From NCBI GenBank assembly GCA_963817885.1, contig CAWFQE010000006.1, forward strand, positions 186,001 to 250,000: DNA of 64,000 nucleotides. The letters run 5' to 3'. A model generated the notes under the pieces. That model made no database searches. It was not told the origin of the DNA and worked only from the letters and a program-made list of their open reading frames with translations. Of this stretch, positions 54,639 to 62,434 are shown piece by piece. The number at the start of each line of letters is the position of its first letter. The stretch's first letter is position 1. The translations under genes and the position numbers were made by a program. This DNA is from CAVOHU01 sp963817885 (GTDB taxonomy: Bacteria; Acidobacteriota; Vicinamibacteria; Vicinamibacterales; JAKQTR01).

Positions 54639-54795
54639 CGAAGGGACCCAGGAGACCGTTGGAATGTGAAGGTGCGGCGGCACGGCGTCGGCACGTCCAG
54701 GATCAGCCGCGCTCTGAGGGTTTGCGCCGACGGGTTCAGTCGCGCCCTACCCGCCATCTGGGACTGGGTGAGCGTCGCGAGAATCGAGAAGAGCG

Positions 54796-55137
54796 ATGGA
54801 TGAAACCAACGCCTCTGGCGCGGCACCCGACCGAGCGAGCCACCATGGATGTGAGGCGGCCGCGATCAACCGAGATTCCATGTCGGACGCGATCGGCCTG
54901 ATGTTCGGTTCGGACGCATGGGCCGCCGCGGCTCGCTCGCTCAACCTGTCGACGAGAGACGACGACCTCCTGAGAGCCCTGTTCACCGGGAAGAGCGAAA
55001 AGCAAGCAGCCGAGGCGCTCTCCGTATCGAAGCGCGCCGTTCACGCGCGGCTGGAGCGCTTGCATCGCCGGCTGGGTGTTCGCTCGAGGACCGAACTGAT
55101 GTCCACAGTCCTGGCGGCACTTCTGAAGCACAGCTGA
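54796..55137 (+). CDS. LuxR/GerE-type HTH regulator, short
   Basis: The 113-residue protein has no receiver or ligand domain; about 45 N-terminal residues precede a GerE-type DNA-binding domain (LLRALFTGKSEKQAAEALSV, KRAVHARLERLHRRLGV, RSRTELMSTV). The helix-turn-helix register matches LuxR family output domains. It follows the HTH-Cys gene by 316 bp. GAGAAGAG precedes its ATG. Its 3' half is duplicated at 57332-57527. Confidence 0.8.
   Translation: MDETNASGAAPDRASHHGCEAAAINRDSMSDAIGLMFGSDAWAAAARSLNLSTRDDDLLRALFTGKSEKQAAEALSVSKRAVHARLERLHRRLGVRSRTELMSTVLAALLKHS
54930..55125 (+). repeat. Direct repeat 2 (196 bp), complete copy within the LuxR-type gene
   Basis: This segment matches 57332-57527 over 196 bp without net gap, with around ten percent difference. 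It covers the HTH part of the LuxR-type gene. Confidence 0.88.
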
Positions 55138-55448
55138 CTTGCCGTGCCCCGTGCCGATGAGGAATGACTCGCTTGCTGACGTCCGCGGCGCATATGCGCA
55201 ACTTGCACCGCGGGCTTGATCCGTTTATCGGTGGACCACTTCCGAGAGACGGGGACGATCTCTACGGGGAAACCGAAGAAAGACCTCCGGAACCGCCTGA
55301 ATCATGTAGATGCCATGGGCCGCGTCACGAACCGAGCCGAGCGTCCGCTTCCAGAACGCCGAGAGCAGTTACGGTTCGATTCTCCTGGACTCTCGCCGAT
55401 CACGGCGACCGGCCAGGTCTCGTAGCGGCCGTGGCGCGAACGCGCCGG
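55138..55448. other. 311-bp region without a recognised gene
   Basis: It contains one lone CGCAACTTG at 55198 region and a short open frame at 55216-55425 without homology or a good ribosome binding site. GC content here looks lower than in the flanks. It may be remnant sequence. Confidence 0.4.
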
Positions 55449-56243
55449 TCATCTCTTCGACCTGGCGTTCTGGCATACCCGCTGGACGAGCGCGATTGAT
55501 CGAGGATCCACAACCCCGGATGCTGCGATGCTAGCTGGGGTAGTCGCCAGCTCGTCGACCCGGTACCTGAGCGAAGGTTCGCGCGTGGCGATGGCTAGCT
55601 CGCAGGCGGCGGCAAGTACCGAACCATGCTGTGTGCCGGTCAGCCGCTCGCGGGCTACATCCGCGATTTGAGCAGACACAGTGGGCGCGAGCTCGGTCGG
55701 CTGAGCGGCACTGACGATCAGAGTGAGCGTCGACAATGCTCCGCTAATGCTCTCTGGTCGCGCCTCCGTCCCATCCGAAGCGCGGCGCCCAAGCGCAACC
55801 GCCAGGACGGGACGAACTGCGGCGTTACCGAACTTCGCGATGGCTCGATTCGCCATCCGGCCGGTATCAATGGCCCCCACCAATGCCGGGATAATGACCG
55901 GATCGACAGAACTTCCAACCGCCTCAATCAGGGCGGCGTGGTACTCGGCCGGGAAGTCCCCCGCGGCCTGAAGTTCACCGCCGCTGAGTGCGCGTCGCCG
56001 CCGTCGCTCCGCGTCCAACCGCAGAAGCTCGTTTGCTAGTGCCAGGTCCAACTCGTGGCCGCGTGCATTCGGCTGAAGTTGGCGCACGTAAGCGACCACC
56101 GCCTCTCGCTCCGACTGCGTCCCGCTGGCCAGCCAATCAACGAGGTGCCTCTGTGCCACCGGTACGTCCTGGCACAACGCCGTGGCTGTCGCCGAAAGGA
56201 TGATTAGCGTCGCTACCGGCCACTGAATCAGAATGCTGTTCAT
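55449..56243 (-). CDS. Exported helical protein, HEAT-like
   Basis: The 264-residue product has a signal peptide (cleavage near TALCQ, about 25) and an all-helical body with alternating helices such as HAALIEAVGSSVDPVIIPALV and AIAKFGNAAVRPVLAVALGRR, resembling HEAT repeats, which mediate protein contacts. It begins 3 bp after the M15 peptidase stop, with GGAGG inside that gene's end, so translation is coupled. No homologue is recognised. Confidence 0.7.
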   Translation of the reverse strand: MNSILIQWPVATLIILSATATALCQDVPVAQRHLVDWLASGTQSEREAVVAYVRQLQPNARGHELDLALANELLRLDAERRRRRALSGGELQAAGDFPAEYHAALIEAVGSSVDPVIIPALVGAIDTGRMANRAIAKFGNAAVRPVLAVALGRRASDGTEARPESISGALSTLTLIVSAAQPTELAPTVSAQIADVARERLTGTQHGSVLAAACELAIATREPSLRYRVDELATTPASIAASGVVDPRSIALVQRVCQNARSKR

Positions 56244-56246
56244 TCC

Positions 56247-57017
56247 CTACCTCCAATCGGCATGAAGGTGACGGTCGGCATACGTATCCCATTCGGTCAA
56301 GTAGAAAGCTCCTGCGTTGAAGGCGGCCGATCGGAGGACTGCGAAGAGAGACTCGCTCGGCGGTGAGTAGCCGTCTAGCGGCATGATATCGGCAGCCGTT
56401 CCCAACATGTGCCGGCTTAATGCTGCGCCCCCAACGGAAGCGTTGCCGTGTGGACAGCGGTAGCCTGAATTTACCAGGATCGCGTCGTTGTTGAAGTTCG
56501 ATCGGGTGGACTCGAGGCCACCGGTGAGTATGCTGTCCACGATCCCCCACGGTTGATGCCCGCTTCCAGGCGATTGATTAAGCTCCGCCCAGCTGAAATG
56601 TTCAGAACCACCGCCCGAGGCGAACATCGAGCATGTCGGAACGAACTGGTTGACCCACTCGCTGTTCGCGTACTCGACGATTATGTCATCGCGTGCATCG
56701 CCGCAATAGTCCAGACCGCCACCACCGACCGGTTCAGGCGCCGGCGCATCGAATTGAGGAAAGGTGCCTTCGATCTCGCACTCCGGGCAACCGCTGGTGT
56801 CAGCTGTTCCCCACCGCCCCCCCCAATCGACGTCAAGTCTGCCGTAGGGAGCAACGACATTGACCGTCTCGGTGTAGAACGGCTGAATCCAGCATCCACC
56901 CCAGGGAGTGCAGTAGAGCAACCACGTGAATGCTCCTTGACGTGGTTCCGCGCCGCCTTGGGCCGTCAATGCCATCAACGCGGCCACGACAAACGATGTT
57001 CGAGTCACACATCGCAT
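56247..57017 (-). CDS. Exported M15-type D-Ala-D-Ala carboxypeptidase-like protein
   Basis: The 256-residue protein has a signal peptide and, in its C-terminal half, the M15A zinc peptidase pattern: SGYRCPHGN, then SRHMLGTAADIMPLDG (His and Asp ligands) and HLHADW (His ligand). The N-terminal half (residues 30-125) is Cys- and Gly-rich (CTPWGGCWIQP, SGCPECEIEGTF) and unlike known domains. It likely acts on peptidoglycan stem peptides. AAGGAGG precedes the ATG. Confidence 0.8.
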   Translation of the reverse strand: MRCVTRTSFVVAALMALTAQGGAEPRQGAFTWLLYCTPWGGCWIQPFYTETVNVVAPYGRLDVDWGGRWGTADTSGCPECEIEGTFPQFDAPAPEPVGGGGLDYCGDARDDIIVEYANSEWVNQFVPTCSMFASGGGSEHFSWAELNQSPGSGHQPWGIVDSILTGGLESTRSNFNNDAILVNSGYRCPHGNASVGGAALSRHMLGTAADIMPLDGYSPPSESLFAVLRSAAFNAGAFYLTEWDTYADRHLHADWR

Positions 57018-57347
57018 TCCGGCCTCCTTTGGGTCATGAGTTGCATCAGACCAGGTGCGCCGAACCCTCGTCCATTCGAACCATTGAGGTCCTTTTCAAC
57101 CAGTGACTGCGAATGCTGCGCGACGCGCTCGCCAAAGCACTCTGCATACCGTCCAGACTTTGCTGCGGCTCACGCAGGCCTTCACGCTTGACTGGAGTCA
57201 CGTGCTCGTTCCTTGACGGGCAGCAAAGGCAACTGAGATTCTGCGAAGAGTACCAGGTACGGCGCAAGGTGGCTAAACAGCCACGTCCTCCTGGCCGGCG
57301 TCTTCCCCCCGGTTATCTCAAGGAGCCACAGGGCTCGCTCGCTCAAC
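57018..57347. other. 330-bp region upstream of the M15 gene
   Basis: The region holds the conserved GGCTGTTTAGCC palindrome (57269-57284), and otherwise no gene. It must carry the promoter for the M15 and HEAT-like genes on the minus strand. Confidence 0.5.
57261..57284 (-). promoter_or_regulatory. Shared motif with GTGGCT-GTTT-AGCCAC palindrome, copy 1
   Basis: On the minus strand GTGGCTGTTTAGCCAC is followed by CTTGCGCC. The block recurs at 58743-58764, upstream of another minus-strand secreted-protein gene. It is a candidate operator or promoter for both genes. Confidence 0.65.
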
Positions 57348-57527
57348 GTGTCGACGAGAGACGACGACCTCCTGAGAGCCCTGGTCACCGGGAAGAGCGA
57401 GAAGCAAGCAGCCGAGGCGCCCGCCGTATCGAAGCGCGCCGTTCATGCGCGGTTAGAGCGCTTGCATCGCCGGCTGGGTGTTCGCTCGAGGACCGAGCTA
57501 CTGGCAAAATTCCTGGCGGCGTTTCTG
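57332..57527 (+). repeat. Direct repeat 2 (196 bp), truncated copy
   Basis: A near-copy of 54930-55125 covering the LuxR-type HTH part without the gene's N-terminal third. Confidence 0.88.
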
Positions 57528-57581
57528 GACCAAGGCGGCGCTGACGTGCGCCATACCTCAGCGGGACGCTCCACCCGCTGA
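57348..57581 (+). pseudogene. 5'-truncated copy of the LuxR-type HTH gene
   Basis: A 77-codon frame starting at GTG 57348 encodes the HTH (STRDDDLLRALVTGKSEKQA, AVHARLERLHRRLGVRSR) with about ten percent changes relative to the gene at 54796, a changed C-terminal end and no counterpart of its N-terminal 45 residues. No convincing ribosome binding site precedes it. It may be a remnant, or a minimal HTH protein. Confidence 0.65.
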
Positions 57582-57796
57582 GGTAGGCTGCGGCGTAGGT
57601 TCCAAACCGCTGTGCTTGTTCACGCCCGTCCCTAGAAGCCGGGCGGGTCACGGCTGAGCAGGCTTCCTGGGCCTCTGGTCGGTTGCGCCAGGGAGTGAGA
57701 AGACGCCTCCCCAGACCAGGCCGGGCTCGATTCGCCCATGCGGAGACTCGCAGAGCCGGATCAGGCCCGCCACGTGTTCATCCGTGGATATTCAGG

Positions 57797-58576
57797 TCAA
57801 CGAACTTGCTGCAGATACACATCATAGATGCTGCGCGTCCGCTCGTTGTTTGCCCGGGCGCTCGCGACCGTGTTCCGGCCAGGCTCGGTGCGAACGTGCA
57901 CCCATCCCTTGAAGCGAAAGAAATTGCCGAACGTGTCTCTTCGGCTGGTGACCTGGTAGCCGAGGCCAATATCCGACACCCGCTCACTTGCCGGCCTCAA
58001 TTCGGATGCCTCGCTGATGCCATTGTGATTCGCGTCGTTCCACAGGAGAAGTCGCGCAAACAGAGGGTCATCGCTACTGACGGAGCTACGCATGAGCCCT
58101 CCATTCGTCTCCATCGCCATCTTCTGCAGGGCGTCGAACCCATTGGGCGAACCTGCCATCGTGAAGTTCCCAAACAGCTCCTTCCCGCTCGTTATCTGCC
58201 CATCGCCATCCCGATCGACCGCCAGGAAAGACACATCCGAATCTGGCGGCGTCCAGGCAACTCGTTCAGCAACGCCGTCACCGTCGATGTCGAACTTCAC
58301 GCCATCAGTAGCAGACACGAGCGTGTACGAGGAACTCCTCCCGATCGCGATGACGATCGGTGAGGCGAATATGCACGCTCCTTCGAACCAGATTCCGCCG
58401 GCCTCGTCACAGTCGCCTTCGCAGGGGCCTCCGTTCAGATCGCAGCCGGACGATCCGGCAGAGGTGCATTGCTGAGCCCCCCCGGGTGGGGACAGCAGCA
58501 TCAGCGTCGCGACCACTGCAAGTGCGACACCGGTGGCGTGACGGCTGAGCGAAACAACGCGCTTCGTGTGTGCCAT
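57797..58576 (-). CDS. Exported Cys-rich protein with EF-hand-like calcium loops
   Basis: The 259-residue product has a signal peptide (ends GGAQ near residue 35), a short cysteine-rich segment (C-x7-C-x6-C-x3-C and a fifth cysteine in FEGAC), then a domain with acidic loops like EF-hand or dockerin calcium sites: DIDGDGVAERVAW, DRDGDGQITSGKELFG and NDANHNGISEASEL. ATG 58576 was chosen because GGAGGTGAC lies just upstream. Likely secreted and calcium-stabilised; partner unknown. Confidence 0.78.
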   Translation of the reverse strand: MAHTKRVVSLSRHATGVALAVVATLMLLSPPGGAQQCTSAGSSGCDLNGGPCEGDCDEAGGIWFEGACIFASPIVIAIGRSSSYTLVSATDGVKFDIDGDGVAERVAWTPPDSDVSFLAVDRDGDGQITSGKELFGNFTMAGSPNGFDALQKMAMETNGGLMRSSVSSDDPLFARLLLWNDANHNGISEASELRPASERVSDIGLGYQVTSRRDTFGNFFRFKGWVHVRTEPGRNTVASARANNERTRSIYDVYLQQVR

Positions 58577-58742
58577 TGTCACCTCCGCCATGCCGTCCAC
58601 GGGGAACGCCGCGCGTTCCGGTTCATCAGAACATTCGACGTTCTGAGGAGCCATGCTGCCAAGCTTCGTCTTTGAGCGACCTGACTGGATCGATCTCCAG
58701 CCCTGCCAAGCTCGTGAGAGATCCTGAGTCGAATGCGAGTTG

Positions 58743-58764
58743 GGCACAAGATGGCTAAACAGCC
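58743..58764 (-). promoter_or_regulatory. Shared GGCTGTTTAGCC motif, copy 2
   Basis: On the minus strand GGCTGTTTAGCCATCTTGTGCC matches copy 1 at 57261-57284 in all but a few bases. It lies 170 bp upstream of the EF-hand-like gene. Confidence 0.65.
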
Positions 58765-58939
58765 GGTTCTTGCGTACTGGGAGCCTTCACCGATGGGTCA
58801 ACTCTGGCCTCGCATCTCCAAGTCGTTTCAGCATTCGCGAGTGAGGTGGTCCGGCAGCGAGCCCGGTTGGAGGCGAGGTGCCGGGAACGCGCACCAGTCC
58901 GGCGCTCGGGCCACCCTTTCTGAACCACCGCAGATCTAG

Positions 58940-59128
58940 CGGGCCCTGGCGACGCTCGGCGCCCGCTGAGGCGGCGTCGCCCAGGTCACGGCCAACCCTC
59001 CTTCACCTCCATTCCAACCTCCCTCGACGCGCCACAACGCGTGATGACGCTACTTGGCGCAACTTGTCGCAACTTGTCGCTTGAGGCCACGCGGTCCGGG
59101 GCCCATTCTCCAATGCGTGACGTGTCCT
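58940..59128 (+). repeat. Direct repeat 1 (189 bp), copy B
   Basis: A near-identical copy of 54450-54638. It includes the last ten codons and stop of the HTH-Cys gene but not the rest of that gene, followed by the operator-like site. The paralogue gene starts 26 bp downstream. Confidence 0.9.
59048..59086 (+). promoter_or_regulatory. CGCAACTTGK phased repeats, copy at 59.1 kb
   Basis: Units CGCTACTTGG, CGCAACTTGT, CGCAACTTGT and CGCTTGAGG lie at exactly 10-bp spacing, 70 bp before the Cys-tail paralogue gene. Confidence 0.75.
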
Positions 59129-59153
59129 TGACACGACTGGGGAGGGCGTACCC

Positions 59154-60015
59154 ATGCAGAGGATGCACCGCGCGGTTATCAACCGCACCGTGGCTGGTCT
59201 GGTTCTCGCCCTGGCCGCCGCCGGCCAGGCATCATCCCAGGGTGAGGCCACGACGATCCCGATCTCGCGGGACCTCGTCGAACTCGCGGTGAGTGTCGGG
59301 ACCGCACCCGAGACGCGAATCCGCGTGCTGAACGGCGGGATGGCGATCATCACCCTTGCCGACGGGTTCAAGTTCGGGCTGGTGCCCGTCGTCAAGAAGA
59401 CGGGACTGAAGCTGACCATGGCCCGCATTACCCAAGGTCGGCGCCTCTCGGACAAGCGAACGTCTCACCGTCGTCGGTGAGCTGATGCTCGAACAGGGGG
59501 TCGAGACCAGGCTCCCGTGGTCCGCGATCCAGGTCGATGTGACATGGCTTGGCACGACGCCGGGGACGCCCAAGCCTCCCGACTCGCAGGAGGGGCCGTG
59601 TACGCAGTGCTGCATCATGTGCGGCGACACGCTCTACTGCGGCTGCGAGGTCGTAACCGTGTGCGGCACGTGCTGCTGCCGGGACTGTGGCGGATGCGGC
59701 CTCCGCGCGCTCACGCCACACGCGCCGGCCACATACGCGCCGGCCCAACGCGTGCCCGCGATGCCGACTGACGTGCTCGGCGAGTGGGGCGTGAGGGCGG
59801 ACCCGGAGCTCGAACCCGCCCCCACGAGCCCAGCCGTCCACGAGCCCCGCCGTCCTTTCCAACCTCTCCCGCGCGTTGTAGAATCTCCCCGCCCGGCCAT
59901 CTCGGCCACGCTCGACGGGCGCGGCCGGCTTCGGCCCCGACGGAGAATGCCACATGGTACTCGAAATGCTCGCGCCGCGACTTCATCACGACCGTGTCGT
60001 CGGCGGCAGCGCTGA
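59154..60015 (+). pseudogene. Secreted Cys-tail protein, paralogue of the HTH-Cys outer domain, with one +1 frame break
   Basis: From ATG 59154 (GGGGAGGG upstream) the frame encodes a signal peptide (ends about residue 28) and a beta-rich domain (IRVLNGGMAIITLADGFKFG) that aligns with the outer domain of the gene at 53574. Near 59433-59455 the frame shifts by one base; the other frame continues with RLTVVGELML, QVDVTW and the motif CCIMCGDTLYCGCEVVTVCG-TC (59608-59673), spaced exactly as in the first protein, then further cysteines. Without one base the region has 287 codons. The part after about 59730 may not be native. Confidence 0.7.
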
Positions 60016-60953
60016 CGGCCCTCTCGCCGCTCCACGCCTCGATCCTGGCGCGAGGGGCCGCCGCCGGCCGCTCGCGGGTGGTCATCGTCAGCACCGACGA
60101 TCGGAAGAAGGGCGTGGCCGCCATCGTCAAGGCGCTGAACGTCGCCGTCCCGAAGGGCAAGGACATCGTCATCAAGCCGAATTTCAACACGGCGGATGCG
60201 GCGCCGGGATCGACGCACAACGACACGCTCGCGCAGCTCATCACCGAACTCAAGGAGCGCGACGTCCGATCGGTCACCATCGGCGAGAGCAGCGGGCCGC
60301 CCGTGACGAAGAAGGTGATGGAGGACAAGGGCGTCTTCGACCTCGCGCGCGACCTCAAGGCGGGGATCGTCAACTTCGAGGAAATCCCCGAGACCGACTG
60401 GATCCCGGTGACTCCGCCCGGCAGTCACTGGAGCAACGGCTTCTTCATCCCGCGACTGGTCCACGAGGCGCCCTTCCTGGTCTCGACCTGCTGCCTGAAG
60501 ACGCATGGGTTCGGCGGAGTGCTCTCCATGTCGCTGAAGCTCGGCGTGGGCCTGACGCCCAAGCGGCTGCGGCGCGAGATGCACGGCAACAAGGAACACA
60601 TGCGCCGGATGATTGCCGAGATCAACCAGAGCTACAAGCCGGCGTTCATCGTCATGGACGGGATCGACGTGTTCGTCGACGGCGGGCCGTCGTCGGGCAG
60701 GCGCGCGACGGGCAACGTGTTCATCGGCGGGACCGACCGGATCGCGGTCGACGCGGTCGGCGTCGCCATGCTCAAGGAACTCGGCTCGAACGCGACCATC
60801 ATGGACCGGAAGATCTTCGAGCAGGAGCAGATCCAGCGCGCGGTCGAGCTGGGCATCGGCATCACGGGCGCGGATCAGATCGAGCTGGTGGCCGCCGATA
60901 CGGCGAGCCGGCCGCTCGCGGAGAAGTTGAAAGCGCGCCTTGCGCAGGGGTGA
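59954..60953 (+). pseudogene. DUF362-family Tat-exported protein, frame break near the start
   Basis: The body is a DUF362-domain protein (VIKPNFNTADAAPGSTHND, GESSGPPVTKKV, CCLKTHGFGGVLSMSLKL), a family often tied to iron-sulfur or redox chemistry. A twin-arginine signal SRRDFITTVSSAAALTAL precedes it, but no start codon lies near in its frame. ATG 59954 has GGAGAATGCCAC upstream in the neighbouring frame; dropping one A from the AAA at 59964-59966 gives MVLECSRRDF and 332 residues. It ends 497 bp before the next gene. Confidence 0.75.
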
Positions 60954-61450
60954 GAACGACGGGTGATCTGACCGCGTCCGTTTGGCCGAATGGAATACCG
61001 CGACTCGGGATTGCGGCCGGAGGCGCGGGCGCATCGGCGAGCGAGCCGTGCGGAGCAGTCCGCACACGACGTCCGGAACACGAGGAGCGCGGGCTCCGGT
61101 TTCCCCGGCGCGGCGCGTAGCGGTCGATCAGGCGCGAGTAGCGCAAGCCGGCGGGAGAAAGCCGGAAACCGGTGCCCCGCGACGAGTGTTCCCGGACTGA
61201 GAAGCCCGGCGCGCGAGCTGATGTGGCCGCGCCTTCTCGACTCAGAATCGCGGCCCCCTATGGTCTCAGACCGCCTTCGCCAGAGAGCTTGCCACCTCGG
61301 GTCTCCGTGGGCCGGTGGCCGGTTGAAGTCGCCGGCCGGGTTGACCTTCTGCCCGGGATGAGGAGAATACTCCCGATACCCGGGTGCCTTCGTCGTGACC
61401 CTTGCCTCGGCCCGCAGCGAGGGCTTATTCCCCGCACCAGGAGATGTTTC
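60954..61450. other. 497-bp region without a recognised gene
   Basis: The sequence is GC-rich with several short inverted repeats (for example GAAAGCCGGAAACCGG near 61155), which could mean a structured leader, but no known riboswitch pattern fits. A ribosome binding site AGGAG lies at its end, before the lipoprotein gene. Confidence 0.4.
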
Positions 61451-62434
61451 ATGCGACGTCTGTTCGTGTGTGCGACGGCGGCGATGACCGCCCTGGCCTT
61501 CACCGCGTGTTCGCGCCAGGGAGCATCCCCTGCTGCGGCAGCCGCCAATCCGCCGGCCGCCGGCGCTTCGACAGCTGCGGGTGCTGCCATCAGCGGCCCA
61601 TGCCCGGCGAAAGCCGGAGACTGGACCCGAAACGGCGAACCGAAACGATACGGCGTCGATGATCTGTGGGAGTACATCGACGGCGCGGCCGAGCAGTTCG
61701 TCGCGTACGGGTTCGAGCAGCTCGTCACCGCCACGTATTCGAACCCCGCCGGCGTCACGGCAACGGTCGACGTGTACCAGATGGCCGATCCGCTCCGAGC
61801 CTTCGGGATCTACGCGCAGGAAACCAACCCGAACGCCGAACGGGTGCCGGTCGGGGTGGAAGGGCGCGTCAATGCCAACGTTGTCAGCTTCTGGTCGGCC
61901 GACTCCTACGTGAAGATCGTCACCACGCCGGCCAGTGGCTCGTTCAAGCCGCAGGCAATGGCGCTGGCCGGCTCGCTCGCCGCGCTGCTCGGCCCGGCCG
62001 GCGAGCCGCCGCCGATTCTGCGGGTGTTTCCAGCGAATGGGCTCGTGCCGGGCTCGGTGAAGTTCACGCCCACCGACATTCTCGGGCAGCGGGAATTCAG
62101 GGAGGGATTCGAGGCGCAGTATCAGGCCGGAACCGGGCGATCGACGCTGATGATGATCCCCTTCGAAACGCCCGAAGGAGCGCGTGGGGGGCTCGCTCGC
62201 TACGAGACCTTCCTCGGGAAGTCCGGGAAGCCTCCGCGCCGGATGGCCAAGCCCGGCGACGGCGGGATCGCTGCAACCGACAGCTTCTCGGGACTGATCG
62301 TGATGATTCGCACCGGACGGTGGCTGACGGTGTCGGTGAGCGCGTCCGACGAGCGGGCCGCCACCGCCCTTCTCACGGACCTCGCCGCCAAGCTGGCCGA
62401 GCACCAGGCGGCTCCGAAGGATGGGACCTCATGA
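61451..62434 (+). CDS. Exported lipoprotein, DUF6599-like
   Basis: The 327-residue product has a signal peptide ending in ALAFTAC, a near-lipobox with the cysteine at about residue 20, and an Ala/Pro-rich linker. The body begins DDLWEYIDGAAEQFVAYGFEQL and continues with VDVYQMADPLRAFGIYAQE, as in the DUF6599 family of unknown function. AGGAG precedes ATG 61451. Its stop overlaps the next start as ATGA, so it is co-translated with the aldo/keto reductase. Confidence 0.78.
   Translation: MRRLFVCATAAMTALAFTACSRQGASPAAAAANPPAAGASTAAGAAISGPCPAKAGDWTRNGEPKRYGVDDLWEYIDGAAEQFVAYGFEQLVTATYSNPAGVTATVDVYQMADPLRAFGIYAQETNPNAERVPVGVEGRVNANVVSFWSADSYVKIVTTPASGSFKPQAMALAGSLAALLGPAGEPPPILRVFPANGLVPGSVKFTPTDILGQREFREGFEAQYQAGTGRSTLMMIPFETPEGARGGLARYETFLGKSGKPPRRMAKPGDGGIAATDSFSGLIVMIRTGRWLTVSVSASDERAATALLTDLAAKLAEHQAAPKDGTS

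Larger units (their letters stand above)
58577..59153. other. 577-bp region between the EF-hand gene and the Cys-tail paralogue
   Basis: The region holds the second GGCTGTTTAGCC motif, copy B of the 189-bp direct repeat with its CGCAACTTGK site, and no convincing gene. Confidence 0.5.

Noticed and set aside
55216..55425. Short plus-strand frame of 69 codons
   Set aside because: It has no ribosome binding site, no recognisable domain and uneven codon use.
54450..59128. Insertion sequence or transposon explaining the direct repeats
   Set aside because: There is no transposase frame, and the repeats have no terminal inverted repeats or target-site duplications.
59954..61120. Long frame reading MVLEMLAPRLHHDRV across the DUF362 gene
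   Set aside because: Only its first few codons are likely to be real (before the frame break). The remainder is the wrong frame of a conserved DUF362 protein.
60954..61450. Cobalamin-type riboswitch before the lipoprotein gene
   Set aside because: Inverted repeats are present but the conserved cobalamin box sequences are not.
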